64,000 nt of DNA. It comes from Chloroflexi bacterium 44-23. Its GTDB lineage: Bacteria > Chloroflexota > Anaerolineae > Anaerolineales > Anaerolineaceae. The DNA lies in assembly GCA_001899005.1 (NCBI GenBank), contig MKUW01000010.1, forward strand, positions 1-64,000, in the 5' to 3' direction. Under the pieces are notes generated by a model. That model ran no database searches, was not told where the DNA came from, and saw nothing but the letters and a program-made list of their open reading frames with translations. Each line of letters opens with the position of its first letter. Position 1 is the stretch's first letter. The position numbers and the translations under genes are program-made. This document shows, in pieces, positions 41,810 through 51,400 of this stretch.

Positions 41810-41958
41810 TCCGAAACACCTCAAGTTACCTTGGACACAAAGAAAGACTACTATTCTGGTGGGGGATTTGTTGCCAGATAATGAAAAGTATTATATTATT
41901 AGGAAAGAACATATTTTTCATTCGTAAACAAATTCGCATACGGTAAAAAATTCAATTT

Positions 41959-42372
41959 ATGTCCAAATTTTCGGACTGGTTTAATAAAGCATACAACAAA
42001 TGGCGCAAATCCCAACCAGGTGAGGAAGATTTCTTAGCGTTCTGTGACTTACTTGGTTACATTCCTGCCATTGTTTTGAGTTGGTTTCAGGATGAAATTA
42101 CCCCTCAAGGCGCTGAGCTATTGAGTATCGCTGGCTTATTTGGAACAAATTTTTATTCATTACTTGGTCAAACAGAACCTGATCCAGAATTAATGAAGAT
42201 CTATAATTCCTTCTCACATCTTAAAGGGGAGTACCGAGGAAAGCTGTCGCAAGCACTCTGGGAAGCTCAATCCGAAATGCAGCAGAAATGTATTTCCCCG
42301 AATTCTAAAGATGCCAGCATTATTTTAGCGAAAACATTTTTAAAATGGGGGATCGAGGACTCAGTACCTTAA
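41959..42372 (+). CDS. small Cro/CI-like regulator (tentative)
   Basis: The 137-residue protein has the pattern of an Xre-type helix-turn-helix: FLAFCDLLGYIPAIVLSWFQ, then GAELLSIAGLFGTNFYSLLG, which resembles the recognition region and following helices of repressors with the ISxWxNG-like turn. The match is distant. It has no Shine-Dalgarno; TAAAAA eight bases before the ATG might make the mRNA leaderless. It ends about 65 nt before two operator-like sites in front of the restriction-modification operon, so it is a natural candidate for their repressor, like controller proteins of other RM systems. Confidence 0.5.
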   Translation: MSKFSDWFNKAYNKWRKSQPGEEDFLAFCDLLGYIPAIVLSWFQDEITPQGAELLSIAGLFGTNFYSLLGQTEPDPELMKIYNSFSHLKGEYRGKLSQALWEAQSEMQQKCISPNSKDASIILAKTFLKWGIEDSVP

Positions 42373-42437
42373 CTGCCCAAGAAAATTCGTGGTCAATTTA
42401 AACTTCGATTTCTATAACAATTATTTCCGATAATTCA

Positions 42438-42511
42438 CAGTAGACCTCATACTGACAAATTACTTGACGCTTGGCAAAATGTCGTTATAATTTACAGTAT
42501 GAATTCTACTG
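42438..42511 (+). promoter_or_regulatory. promoter of the type I RM operon flanked by two operators
   Basis: TTGACG (42464-42469) and a perfect TATAAT (42486-42491) lie 16 bp apart. On both sides are dyads with the same architecture, CAGTA-N7-TACTG: one at 42438-42454 and one at 42495-42511, with centres 57 bp apart. The first is upstream of the -35 and the second covers the start region. This layout suits a repressor that binds both sites cooperatively or an activator/repressor switch. Confidence 0.75.
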
Positions 42512-42533
42512 TGTTTATTATTTGCGAGAATCC

Positions 42534-43106
42534 ATGAAAACTCCGTTAGGTAACGTCTCTGAAATTCAAGTGGGGTACCAGTCACGGGAAGCTATTCGCG
42601 CCCATCCCAATGGCAGCTATTGGCTAATTCAGGCACGTGATTTTGATAAGCAACATCAGGTGCAATGGTCGAATCTGATTCAATTCACCCCTTCTGGAAA
42701 CACGAGTAAATATGAATTGAAACCGGGGGATGTCTTGTTTTTGGCGAAAGGTCAGGAGAATTTCGCCTGCCTGGTCAATCAAAGTAGACCCAACACGCTT
42801 GCTGCAAATACGTTTTACATTTTGCGCGCCAGGCCGGGAAGTATTCTTCCGGATTATTTGGCATGGTGGCTGAACCAAACATCTGCTCAGGAGTGGATCA
42901 GGCTGAACCGTAGCGGAAGTTCACTCCCCTTCCTTTCTGTTTCCGCGTTATCGCGTATCGAAGTTCCCATTCCAGGTATTGAGATACAACGGAAAATTGG
43001 TGATCTGGAGATGCTGCGAAAAAAGGAAGCGGATCTGTTAGGTTTATATCTGTCAAAAAAATCGGTTTTGATCCAAACCGTCTGTCTTAATGCAATTATC
43101 GAATAG
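42534..43106 (+). CDS. single-TRD HsdS-like specificity protein
   Basis: The 190-residue protein resembles one half of a type I restriction S subunit: one target-recognition domain (YWLIQARDFDKQ to VPIPGIEIQRKIGDL) and one conserved helix (IGDLEMLRKKEADLLGLYLS). Normal HsdS has about 400 residues and two TRDs, and such a protein is encoded further down. Half-size S proteins can work as dimers on a palindromic target. The ATG has only GCGAGAA upstream. It begins the RM operon and ends 14 nt before hsdM. Confidence 0.72.
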   Translation: MKTPLGNVSEIQVGYQSREAIRAHPNGSYWLIQARDFDKQHQVQWSNLIQFTPSGNTSKYELKPGDVLFLAKGQENFACLVNQSRPNTLAANTFYILRARPGSILPDYLAWWLNQTSAQEWIRLNRSGSSLPFLSVSALSRIEVPIPGIEIQRKIGDLEMLRKKEADLLGLYLSKKSVLIQTVCLNAIIE

Positions 43107-43119
43107 GAGAAGAAGAGAC

Positions 43120-44649
43120 ATGGCTAACTCACATGCAAGCAAGAATGAAATTGGGCAAATCGTCTGGGCGGCCTGCGACACCTTCCGCGGCGCTGTGGAC
43201 CCATCGGAATATAAGAACTATATCCTGACTATGTTGTTTGTGAAATACTTGAGCGATTTGCGAAAGGATATCCTCGCGGACTATACTCAGCGTTACAACG
43301 GGGATTTGGTCCGTGTGGAGCGTGCCATGAAGCGAGAACGCTTTGTGATGCCCGACGAAGGCACATTTGATTATCTTTATGAACGGCGTGACGCGGCAAA
43401 TGTTGGTGAGATTATTAACATCGCCCTGGAAAAGATTGAGGATGCCAACAAATCCAAATTGGAAGGGGTCTTTCGCAACATCGACTTTAACAGCGAAGGC
43501 GCACTTGGACAAACCAAAGACCGCAACCGTCGGTTAAAGAATTTGCTGGAAGATTTCGCTGATCCCCGTTTGGACCTACGTCCCTCTGTTATCGGTAACC
43601 GGGACGTGATCGGAGATGTTTATGAATACCTGATCGGTCAATTCGCAGCGGGTGCCGGCAAGAAAGCCGGTGAATTCTACACGCCGCCAGAAGTGTCCAT
43701 TCTGCTAGCCAAGTTGGTGCAGCCCAAACCAGGCGATCGCATTTGCGACCCGGCATGCGGGTCAGGCTCATTGCTGATTCGAGTGGCAAAGGAAACCGGA
43801 AGCCAGAATTATTTCCTGGGCGGGCAGGAATCCAACGGCTCGACCTGGGCACTGTGCCGGATGAATATGTTCCTGCACGATATGGATGGCGCACAAATTG
43901 AGTGGTGCGACACGATTTCCAACCCAAGACTGCTCGATCATGATGAGCTGATGCGGTTCAACGTTGTGGTTGCTAATCCGCCGTTCTCTTTGAAAAAATG
44001 GGGCGCTGAATTTGCTGCCAACGATCCGTATAACCGCTTCCACCGTGGGCTGCCGCCGGCCAGTAAGGGCGACTATGCCTTCATCAGCCACATGGTGGAA
44101 ATCGCGCTGGAAGGCGAAAGCCGCGTGGGGGTCATTGTTCCCCATGGTGTGCTCTTCCGCGGCGCAGCGGAAGGCATCATTCGCAAGCAGTTCATCGACG
44201 AGAACATCCTGGAAGCCGTCATCGGGTTGCCGGAGAAGCTTTTCTTTGGCACGCCCATCCCGGCTGCCATTCTGGTGTTCAACAAGGCGCGCAAACCCTG
44301 GAACGAAGCGCAAACCGAACGCGACCGGCACATCCTATTTATTGACGCCTCGCGCGACCATGAAAGCGGCACCAATCAGAATATTCTGCGTGAGGAAGAC
44401 ATCAATCGCATCTTCCAAACCTACCTGGATTTTCAACCGATTGAGAAATTCTCCGCACTGGCAACCTTGGCGGATATTCAAGCCGCGGATTACAACCTGA
44501 ATATCCCCCGTTATGTGGACACTTTTGAAGAGGAAGAAGAAGTCGATATCCCCGCCGTGCAGAAGGAAATCGAAATGATCGAAGCGGAGTTGGCTCAGGT
44601 ACAGGCGGAAATGAAGAAGTTTTTATTCGAACTGGGTTTACAGGAGTAG
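43120..44649 (+). CDS. hsdM: type I restriction-modification DNA methylase (HsdM)
   Basis: The 509-residue N6-adenine methylase has the N-terminal HsdM domain (YKNYILTMLFVKYLSDLRKD), the SAM-binding motif DPACGSGSLLI near residue 210 and the catalytic NPPF at residue 286 (VVVANPPFSLKKW). With the S subunit it methylates the host target and protects it from HsdR. TAGGAGA overlaps the end of the preceding gene. The central part is visibly richer in GC than its neighbours. Confidence 0.95.
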   Translation: MANSHASKNEIGQIVWAACDTFRGAVDPSEYKNYILTMLFVKYLSDLRKDILADYTQRYNGDLVRVERAMKRERFVMPDEGTFDYLYERRDAANVGEIINIALEKIEDANKSKLEGVFRNIDFNSEGALGQTKDRNRRLKNLLEDFADPRLDLRPSVIGNRDVIGDVYEYLIGQFAAGAGKKAGEFYTPPEVSILLAKLVQPKPGDRICDPACGSGSLLIRVAKETGSQNYFLGGQESNGSTWALCRMNMFLHDMDGAQIEWCDTISNPRLLDHDELMRFNVVVANPPFSLKKWGAEFAANDPYNRFHRGLPPASKGDYAFISHMVEIALEGESRVGVIVPHGVLFRGAAEGIIRKQFIDENILEAVIGLPEKLFFGTPIPAAILVFNKARKPWNEAQTERDRHILFIDASRDHESGTNQNILREEDINRIFQTYLDFQPIEKFSALATLADIQAADYNLNIPRYVDTFEEEEEVDIPAVQKEIEMIEAELAQVQAEMKKFLFELGLQE

Positions 44650-44652
44650 CTT

Positions 44653-45525
44653 ATGACAGTTTTCTTGTTTGTTGATGAAAGCGGCAATGATCACCAAGAA
44701 TCACCATACGAGGTGCTCGCGGGAATTGCGATTAAAGACCGCAATCTTTGGAATCTGATTCAAGAGGTCAAAGTTATAGAAAAGCGCCTGTTTGGTGATT
44801 TTTATGCAACAAACAAGATTGAATTAAAAGCAAAAAAGCTGCTCAAGGCGAAGACTTTTCGTCTCGCAAGTCAAATGCCCCCAATAAACGCAGATGACCT
44901 GCCTACCTTAGCTCAGCAATGCCTGGCAAATGGTGAAAAAGTGACTCGCCTGCAGTTGACAGCTCTGTCTCAAGCAAAAATATTATACGCTACCCAGGCT
45001 ATTCAGGCATGTTTAGATGCCGGTGGGCGAGTTTTTGCCAGCATTATTGATTATGACGCAGTCGCTGCTCAACCAGAATTAGGGGAAGTTTCTGGTTTGC
45101 CATTTCTTCGCAAAGACTACAGTTACCTGTTTGAACGATTTTTCTATTCTCTTGAGGACACTGGGACAAATGAAATGGGGATGATCGTTTTTGATGAATT
45201 AGATAAAGTCAAAAGCCATCTATTACTTGGGCAAATGACCGAATATTTCATCAATACCCGAAAAGGTCAGGAGAGATCGAGCTTGATTATTCCCGAGCCA
45301 TTCTTTGTTCACAGCGATTTGACCATGGGGGTTCAAATCGTTGATCTGGCTGCTTATGTTCTCTCGTGGGGGTTTAGGATCAAAGGCATGTCCAAACCAG
45401 CCCGTTCAGAGCTACAGCCATTGGTGTCCGCACTATGTAATATGCGGGTACTCAGCAAAAGAGTTGTACCAAGTATCCGTCGAGAAGCTGTTGATATCTG
45501 GAGTATCGCTTTGATTGACCATTAA
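44653..45525 (+). CDS. DUF3800 protein
   Basis: The 290-residue protein has the two signatures of DUF3800: VFLFVDESGNDHQESPYEVL at the N-terminus, with Asp and Glu in a DESG motif, and QIVDLAAYVLSW near residue 237. The family has an RNase H-like fold and is predicted to be a nuclease; it is common in restriction and anti-phage islands, but its role is not settled. It follows hsdM by 3 nt after CAGGAG, so it is a coupled member of the operon. Confidence 0.82.
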   Translation: MTVFLFVDESGNDHQESPYEVLAGIAIKDRNLWNLIQEVKVIEKRLFGDFYATNKIELKAKKLLKAKTFRLASQMPPINADDLPTLAQQCLANGEKVTRLQLTALSQAKILYATQAIQACLDAGGRVFASIIDYDAVAAQPELGEVSGLPFLRKDYSYLFERFFYSLEDTGTNEMGMIVFDELDKVKSHLLLGQMTEYFINTRKGQERSSLIIPEPFFVHSDLTMGVQIVDLAAYVLSWGFRIKGMSKPARSELQPLVSALCNMRVLSKRVVPSIRREAVDIWSIALIDH

Positions 45526-45540
45526 ATAAAAAAGGCAATG

Positions 45541-45555
45541 CAACGCTGGGCGTTG
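45541..45555. other. small inverted repeat
   Basis: CAACGC and GCGTTG are separated by TGG in the 114-bp gap between the DUF3800 gene and the RhuM-like gene. There is no U-tract. It may be a processing site or a weak attenuator. Confidence 0.4.
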
Positions 45556-45639
45556 AAAGCCTCCACTTGTTATTATAGGCATTTATAGAAATTTGTCAAG
45601 CTGCTTTACAGAACAGCAATCGAAAGAAGGATCACTCTG

Positions 45640-45918
45640 ATGACTTTAAGTATAACAGAAAACATTCTAAACCTTCAACAATCCCCAACTTGTAAGCGAT
45701 TCTTACAGATTGGAAGGGATTATGAACCAATTCGCAACGCCGGCCAGGTGTCGGCGGAAGTAGCGAAGGCATTGGCGCTTTCGGAATATGAAAAGTACCA
45801 CACCGCCCGCCTGGAAAGAGAAGCCAGTCAGTCGGATGGAGATTTAGAACAGGTGGTACGAAAACTGAAGGGTAAAAACAAGGGCAACGAGGGGGAAAAT
45901 TCGAATGTCGAATCATAG
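45640..45918 (+). CDS. RhuM-family C-terminal fragment
   Basis: The 92-residue protein corresponds to the C-terminal part of RhuM-family proteins: FLQIGRDYEPIRNAGQVSAE and AKALALSEYEKYHTARLERE resemble the conserved AGKVS and EYEKF region. Full RhuM proteins have about 330 residues, and the N-terminal domain is missing; the 114-bp gap upstream is too short to hold it. It has its own AAGGA site and ATG, so it is either a remnant or a free-standing domain. Its end overlaps hsdS by 14 nt. Confidence 0.55.
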   Translation: MTLSITENILNLQQSPTCKRFLQIGRDYEPIRNAGQVSAEVAKALALSEYEKYHTARLEREASQSDGDLEQVVRKLKGKNKGNEGENSNVES

Positions 45919-47182
45919 ACAACATTCAAATGATCTCATTGAAACAGAAATTGGAAGAATCCCAGAGGATTGGGATTTGTCCAAGCTGTCTAACATAGCT
46001 CAAATAATTGTTAGCAACGTAGATAAAAAGGTCGAAGAGAATGAGGCCCCTGTATTTCTTTGTAACTACATGGATGTTTATCAGAATGAGTATATTACAA
46101 GTAGCCTGGAATTCATGCGTGGTACAGCGTCTGAAGCGGAAATTAACAAGTTCTCACTTCGACGCGGTGATGTGCTAATAACTAAGGATTCTGAGACTGC
46201 TGATGATATTGCCAGTGCGGCAGTTGTGGCTGATGAAATACAAAATCTGATCTGCGGTTATCATCTGGCAATATTGCGACCTGACAAAGAACTATTGGAT
46301 AGTTTTTTTCTTGCTAAAACATTGCAGCATGATCGAGTTCACAATCAATTCGTTACAAAAGCGAATGGTGTTACACGTTATGGTTTGACCTTATCGGTGA
46401 TCAATAACGCCACAATTCCAGTTCCACCTTTAATTGAGCAAGCAGAAATCTCACAAATCCTCTCTACATGGGACCGCGCCATTGAACGGGTACAACAGCT
46501 GATCGAGTCCAATCAGCGGCAAAAGAAAGGATTGATGCAAGGGCTGCTGACAGGCAGGCTCCGTTTCCCTGAATTTGGTGAACCTATTGAAGAATTTGGC
46601 AATCTCCCAGATGGATGGAAAGCCGTCGAATTCCATGAATGTGCTACACGCTCAAATAAAAAAATCGATCCGGTTACGAATGATTTCAATTTCCGCTGTG
46701 TTGAACTTGAGCATATTTCTCAGGAAACCGGAAAAATCATTGGAGAAACGGAAAGCAAACAACAAACGAGCACAAAAAACTATTTTCGGCCTGGAAATGT
46801 GCTTTTTGGGAAACTTCGGCCATACCTTCATAAATTTGCATTTTGTGAATTTGAAGGGGTTTGTTCTTCTGAAATCTGGGTGTTGCAGAATAAAAGTAAC
46901 TGCACTTCTAGGTATTTATTCTATTTGGTTCAAAAGGATACATTTTTATCAGCTTCGATTCAGACAACCGGCACCAAAATGCCCCGATCAGATTGGAGCG
47001 TTGTAAGAAAAACTAAATTTTTCTTGCCACGCCTTGAGGAGCAGGAACGAATTACTGCCTTTTTAGATCAGGTTGAACTAAACATCAAGTTACTTGAAAA
47101 ATATATTGTGCTGCTTAAGCAGCAGAAGAAAGGTCTGATGCAGAAGCTGCTTAAAGGTGAAATTCGGGTGAAAGTGGATTAG
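45905..47182 (+). CDS. hsdS: type I restriction specificity subunit (HsdS)
   Basis: The 425-residue protein has two target-recognition domains, each followed by a conserved helical spacer: ISQILSTWDRAIERVQQLIE with QRQKKGLMQGLLTGRLRFP, and ITAFLDQVELNIKLLEKYIV with QKKGLMQKLLKGEIRV. It dictates the bipartite DNA target of HsdM and HsdR. The start overlaps the RhuM-like gene and is preceded by AGGGGGAAA. The lower GC of its TRDs compared with hsdM fits the frequent exchange of S subunits. Confidence 0.94.
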   Translation: MSNHRQHSNDLIETEIGRIPEDWDLSKLSNIAQIIVSNVDKKVEENEAPVFLCNYMDVYQNEYITSSLEFMRGTASEAEINKFSLRRGDVLITKDSETADDIASAAVVADEIQNLICGYHLAILRPDKELLDSFFLAKTLQHDRVHNQFVTKANGVTRYGLTLSVINNATIPVPPLIEQAEISQILSTWDRAIERVQQLIESNQRQKKGLMQGLLTGRLRFPEFGEPIEEFGNLPDGWKAVEFHECATRSNKKIDPVTNDFNFRCVELEHISQETGKIIGETESKQQTSTKNYFRPGNVLFGKLRPYLHKFAFCEFEGVCSSEIWVLQNKSNCTSRYLFYLVQKDTFLSASIQTTGTKMPRSDWSVVRKTKFFLPRLEEQERITAFLDQVELNIKLLEKYIVLLKQQKKGLMQKLLKGEIRVKVD

Positions 47183-47192
47183 GAGGGAGATT

Positions 47193-48440
47193 ATGATCGT
47201 ATCCGATAATTTATTATTCAATCAAGCTACTTTAAGTGATGCTTTGAGAGCGCAGCTTGTGTCTGTTACAAAAGAGGTTGATGGACTATCCAAAGATCAA
47301 TTTCTCGTCAATTCAGACGAGCAGATTATTGAGCATGTATATTCTAAAATGGTGATTGCGCCTTTGGTTATTTATCGCGATCAGATGAGTCTCACCGAAC
47401 CTCAAGAGAATAGGACGGAACGGCGTGATCCCTTCGGAGATCTAATTAGGTTACCGGTCATTAGAACAGACTTGACGATTCCATACACAGGTGAATCTGA
47501 TTTATGGAAGTTGCAACCATCGACGTTTACATTCAATCCGCCGAGAGGTGATTATTCTTCACAACGAGGTAATGATCAGACTGGCACATTGCGGTTCAAG
47601 ATGGAATTTACTCAAGGGGAATATACGAGTGATGCAATAAATCATGAGGTTGAGCGGAATCTAAAATCCATTGATGATTATCTTGGATGGATTAAGCATG
47701 ATATCGAATCGCATAATCCCCAACTTAAAAATGAAATTAGGCGTCAGGTTGCTCAACGCAGGGAAAGGCTAGGAACAATCCAAAGCGCTTTAAAAACCTT
47801 AAATATCCCGATTCAGACACGAGAAGGAGCTCCAGGGCTTTCCCAATTACCCCTACAGCGAAAAATCATTAAACCGTTACCTTCACAAACCAATCACCCG
47901 CCAGAATATACGATATCGAACGAAGATTATGAAAATATCCTCAAAATAATTCGGCATGAAGGTTGTTCTTATGAGCGCACGCCAGAACCATTTTCAAAAC
48001 ATGATGAAGAAGAATTACGCGACATTCTTATGGCGCATTTGAACGGCCACTACCACGGATTAGCAAATGGCGAGGTGTTCAGGAAAAAGGGTAAAACTGA
48101 TATCTGCATTGAATTCGAGAATCGAGCGGCATTTGTCGCGGAATGCAAATTGTGGAAAGGTGACCAAAAACTCTTAGAAGCAGTTAACCAATTGCTTGGT
48201 TATTTGACTTGGAGGGATAGTAAAACATCTTTGATTGTTTTCGATAAAGATGTGGCTGGGTTTACGAAAATCCAGGAAAAAATACCTGAAGTGCTGAAAC
48301 AACACCCTAACTTTGTGAGGGACGAGAAAGGGAAATATTCCGGTGAATGGCAGATGACATTTCGATTCTCGGAAGATCCTGATCGAATGGTTATTGTCCA
48401 CGTATTTCTATTTAATTTGTATGTCACAGAAAAAGAATGA
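47193..48440 (+). CDS. PD-(D/E)XK nuclease-like protein in the type I RM operon
   Basis: The 415-residue protein is not part of a standard type I system. Its C-terminal third has a restriction-endonuclease-like core: Asp303 (GKTDICIEF), then Glu317 and Lys319 (FVAECKLWKG), followed by LLGYLTWRDSKTSLIVFDK, the usual helix and strand. The N-terminal 230 residues are helical and not recognised. TAGGAGGGAG precedes the ATG, and the stop overlaps a possible hsdR start (ATGA), so it is tightly coupled to hsdR. A DNA nuclease or a targeting partner is likely, but it was not identified. Confidence 0.7.
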   Translation: MIVSDNLLFNQATLSDALRAQLVSVTKEVDGLSKDQFLVNSDEQIIEHVYSKMVIAPLVIYRDQMSLTEPQENRTERRDPFGDLIRLPVIRTDLTIPYTGESDLWKLQPSTFTFNPPRGDYSSQRGNDQTGTLRFKMEFTQGEYTSDAINHEVERNLKSIDDYLGWIKHDIESHNPQLKNEIRRQVAQRRERLGTIQSALKTLNIPIQTREGAPGLSQLPLQRKIIKPLPSQTNHPPEYTISNEDYENILKIIRHEGCSYERTPEPFSKHDEEELRDILMAHLNGHYHGLANGEVFRKKGKTDICIEFENRAAFVAECKLWKGDQKLLEAVNQLLGYLTWRDSKTSLIVFDKDVAGFTKIQEKIPEVLKQHPNFVRDEKGKYSGEWQMTFRFSEDPDRMVIVHVFLFNLYVTEKE

Positions 48441-48451
48441 AGGAATTCGTG

Positions 48452-51400
48452 ATGGATCAAGCTTCTATAGAATTCTCAGAACTCACCCGCTCTCAGCTTC
48501 CGGCGCTGCACCTGTTGCAAAACCTGGGCTACACCTACCTACCCCCGCGCGAGGCGCAAGCGCTGCGTGGCGGGCGGGCAGACGCCGTCTTGCTGGAAAG
48601 TGTTTTGCTCGACTGGCTGGCCAGGAACAATGAAATCCAATACCACGGTCAACGCTACCCGTTTTCCGAGGCCAACATTCACACCGCTGTGCAGGTGCTC
48701 AAAGAGACTCTCTCCATCGGTTTGCTGCGCACCAACGAAAGCATTTTCGATCTGCTCAGCTTGGGAAAGAGCCTGCCGCAATCCGTGAACGGCAATCTCA
48801 AAAGCTTCAGCTTGCGCTATATCGATTGGGAACATCCCGAGAAGAATGTTTACCATGTGTCGGAGGAATTTGCTGTCGAACGCCGCGGCAGTCACGAAAC
48901 GCGCCGGCCGGACCTGGTGCTGTTCGTCAACGGTATTCCCTTTGGCGTGATCGAGTGCAAATCGCCCGACCTAAAAGATCCCATTGCTCAGGCGATCTCA
49001 CAACAGATCCGCAATCAGAAAGAGGATGAAATCCCTGCCCTGTTTCAATATGCCCAGTTGTTGCTGGCAGTCTCCGGCAATGAAGCTAAATACGGCACGG
49101 TCGGTACCCCGGCCAAGTTCTGGAGCGTCTGGAAAGAGGAATGCGACGCGTTCGAAAAGAACGTTAAAGCAGTTGTGGATCAGCCGTTGAGCCGCAGCCA
49201 GATTCAGTCGCTGTACGACGCCTTCCCGGGTAAGCACCGCATGGAAGCAGTCAACAGCTTGAACCTGCCGCGCGTTGTCACCGCGCAAGATCGAGCCATA
49301 TACTCGCTTTGCCAGCCAAAACGGCTGCTTGAACTGGCGTATGGCTTTACCCTCTTTGATGCCGGCGAAAAGAAAATCGCCCGCTACCAGCAATACTTCT
49401 GCGTGAAGAAGATCATGCGCCGCATCTATGAGCGCGATTCAGAAGGCAGACGATCCGGTGGTGTAGTCTGGCATACCCAGGGTAGTGGCAAATCGCTTAC
49501 CATGGTCTTCCTGGCAAAAGCCATTGCGCTGCGGCCCGATATCCCGGATCATAAAATCGTGCTGGTCACCGACCGGGTCGACCTGGACGATCAGATCTAC
49601 AAAACGTTCCACGCCTGCGGTAAAGAGGTAGAACAGGCCCGCACCGGTAAAGACCTGGCGGAAATGCTGCGCGAGAACAAGCAGCGCATCATTACCACCG
49701 TGATTGACAAATTCGACGCCGCAGTCGGGCGCCAAAACGCGCGTAACGACAACCCCAACATCTTCGTGCTGGTGGATGAAGGCCACCGTACCCAATACGG
49801 CTCCATGCATGCCCGCATGCGCCAGGCGCTCCCCGAAGCCTGTTACATTGGTTTTACCGGAACGCCTGTGATGAAGAAAGACCATGATACCGTCCGGCAA
49901 TTCGGTGGATTGATTGACACCTATACCATCACTCGCGCAGTAGAAGATAAAAACGTCGTTCCCTTACTATATGAAGGCCGGCATGTCGATCAAAAAGTGG
50001 ATTCGAAAGCAATTGATACCTGGTTTGAGCGCATCACTCAGGATCTATCTCAGCCGCAAATAGCAGATTTGAAAGGCAAATATTCCACCACCGACCAGCT
50101 CAACAAGGCTGCTCAAAAAGTCCAGCGAATCGCCTGGGATATCAGTGTTCATTATCGCGACAACTGGCAGGGCACAGGATTCAAGGGTCAGTTGGTTGTT
50201 ACCGATAAAGCCACCGCCCTTTTATATAAGCAGTTCTTGGATGAGTTTGGTATGGTGACCTCAGAAGTATTGATTTCACCTCCAGACGAGCGCGAAGGCG
50301 AGGAAGACCTGTATCAGGAAAACGTTCTGGCTGTCCAGCGATTCTGGAAAGGGATGATGGAAAAGTATGGCAGCGAGCGCGAATACAACAAGCAAATCAT
50401 CAACGCCTTCAAGAACGGAGAAACCCCCGAAATTATCATCGTCGTGGATAAGCTGCTGACTGGATTTGACGCGCCTCGCGACACGGTGCTTTATCTGACA
50501 CGCAAACTCAAGGATCATACCCTTCTGCAGGCCATCGCGCGCGTCAATCGCTTGTACGAGGGCAAAGATTTCGGCTATATCCTGGACTATTATGGTGTCC
50601 TGGAAAATTTGAGCCATGCGCTCGACCTGTATAATTCTCTGCCGGAATTTGACAAGGAAGACCTGGTTGGCATTCTGACTGATATCAGCGAACCCGTCTC
50701 TCAGTTGGCACAGGCCCATTCCGTGCTGTGGGACACCTTCAAAGAGGTCAAGAATCGCCGTGACGCGGAAGCGTATGAAATTTTGCTGACGGAAGAAGCC
50801 TTGCGCGAGAAGTTTTATGAAAGGCTTTCAAAATACGCTAAGACATTATCGATAGCCTTATCGAGTGTTAAGTTCCTGGAAGAAACCCCTCCTGAAAAGG
50901 TTGAACAATACCGGAGCGATCTAAAATTCTTCTCCAAATTAAAGGCCTCTGTTCAGCGGCGTTACGCTGAGGTGGTTGATTTTTCGCAATATGAACCGCG
51001 CATCCAGAAACTGCTGGACACCCATGTTGGCACGGGTGATGTGGAGCAAATTACATCGATGGTGAACATTTTTGATCAGAAAGCTTTCGCTGATGAAGTA
51101 GAAAAGCTGCATTCGGATGCTGCCAAAGCCGATACGATTGCCCACCGCACTCAGAAGACCATCTATGAACGTATGGAGCAGGACCCTGTATTTTACAAAC
51201 GATTCTCTGAGATATTAAAAGATGCAATCAAAGCTTATCGGGACGAACGTCTCCGAGAAAAGGATTACCTGGCACAGGTCACTGAAATCATGCAAGCCGT
51301 CCTTAATCGAACGGGAGATAATGTTCCCGTGCGGTTGAATGGGCATGAGGTTGCCAAAGCCTATTATGGGATTGTGAAAGAAACGATTCAACCAGGCGAG

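Noticed and set aside
43768..44331. 187-residue frame antisense to hsdM
   Set aside because: It is a shadow caused by the GC-rich codon pattern of hsdM.
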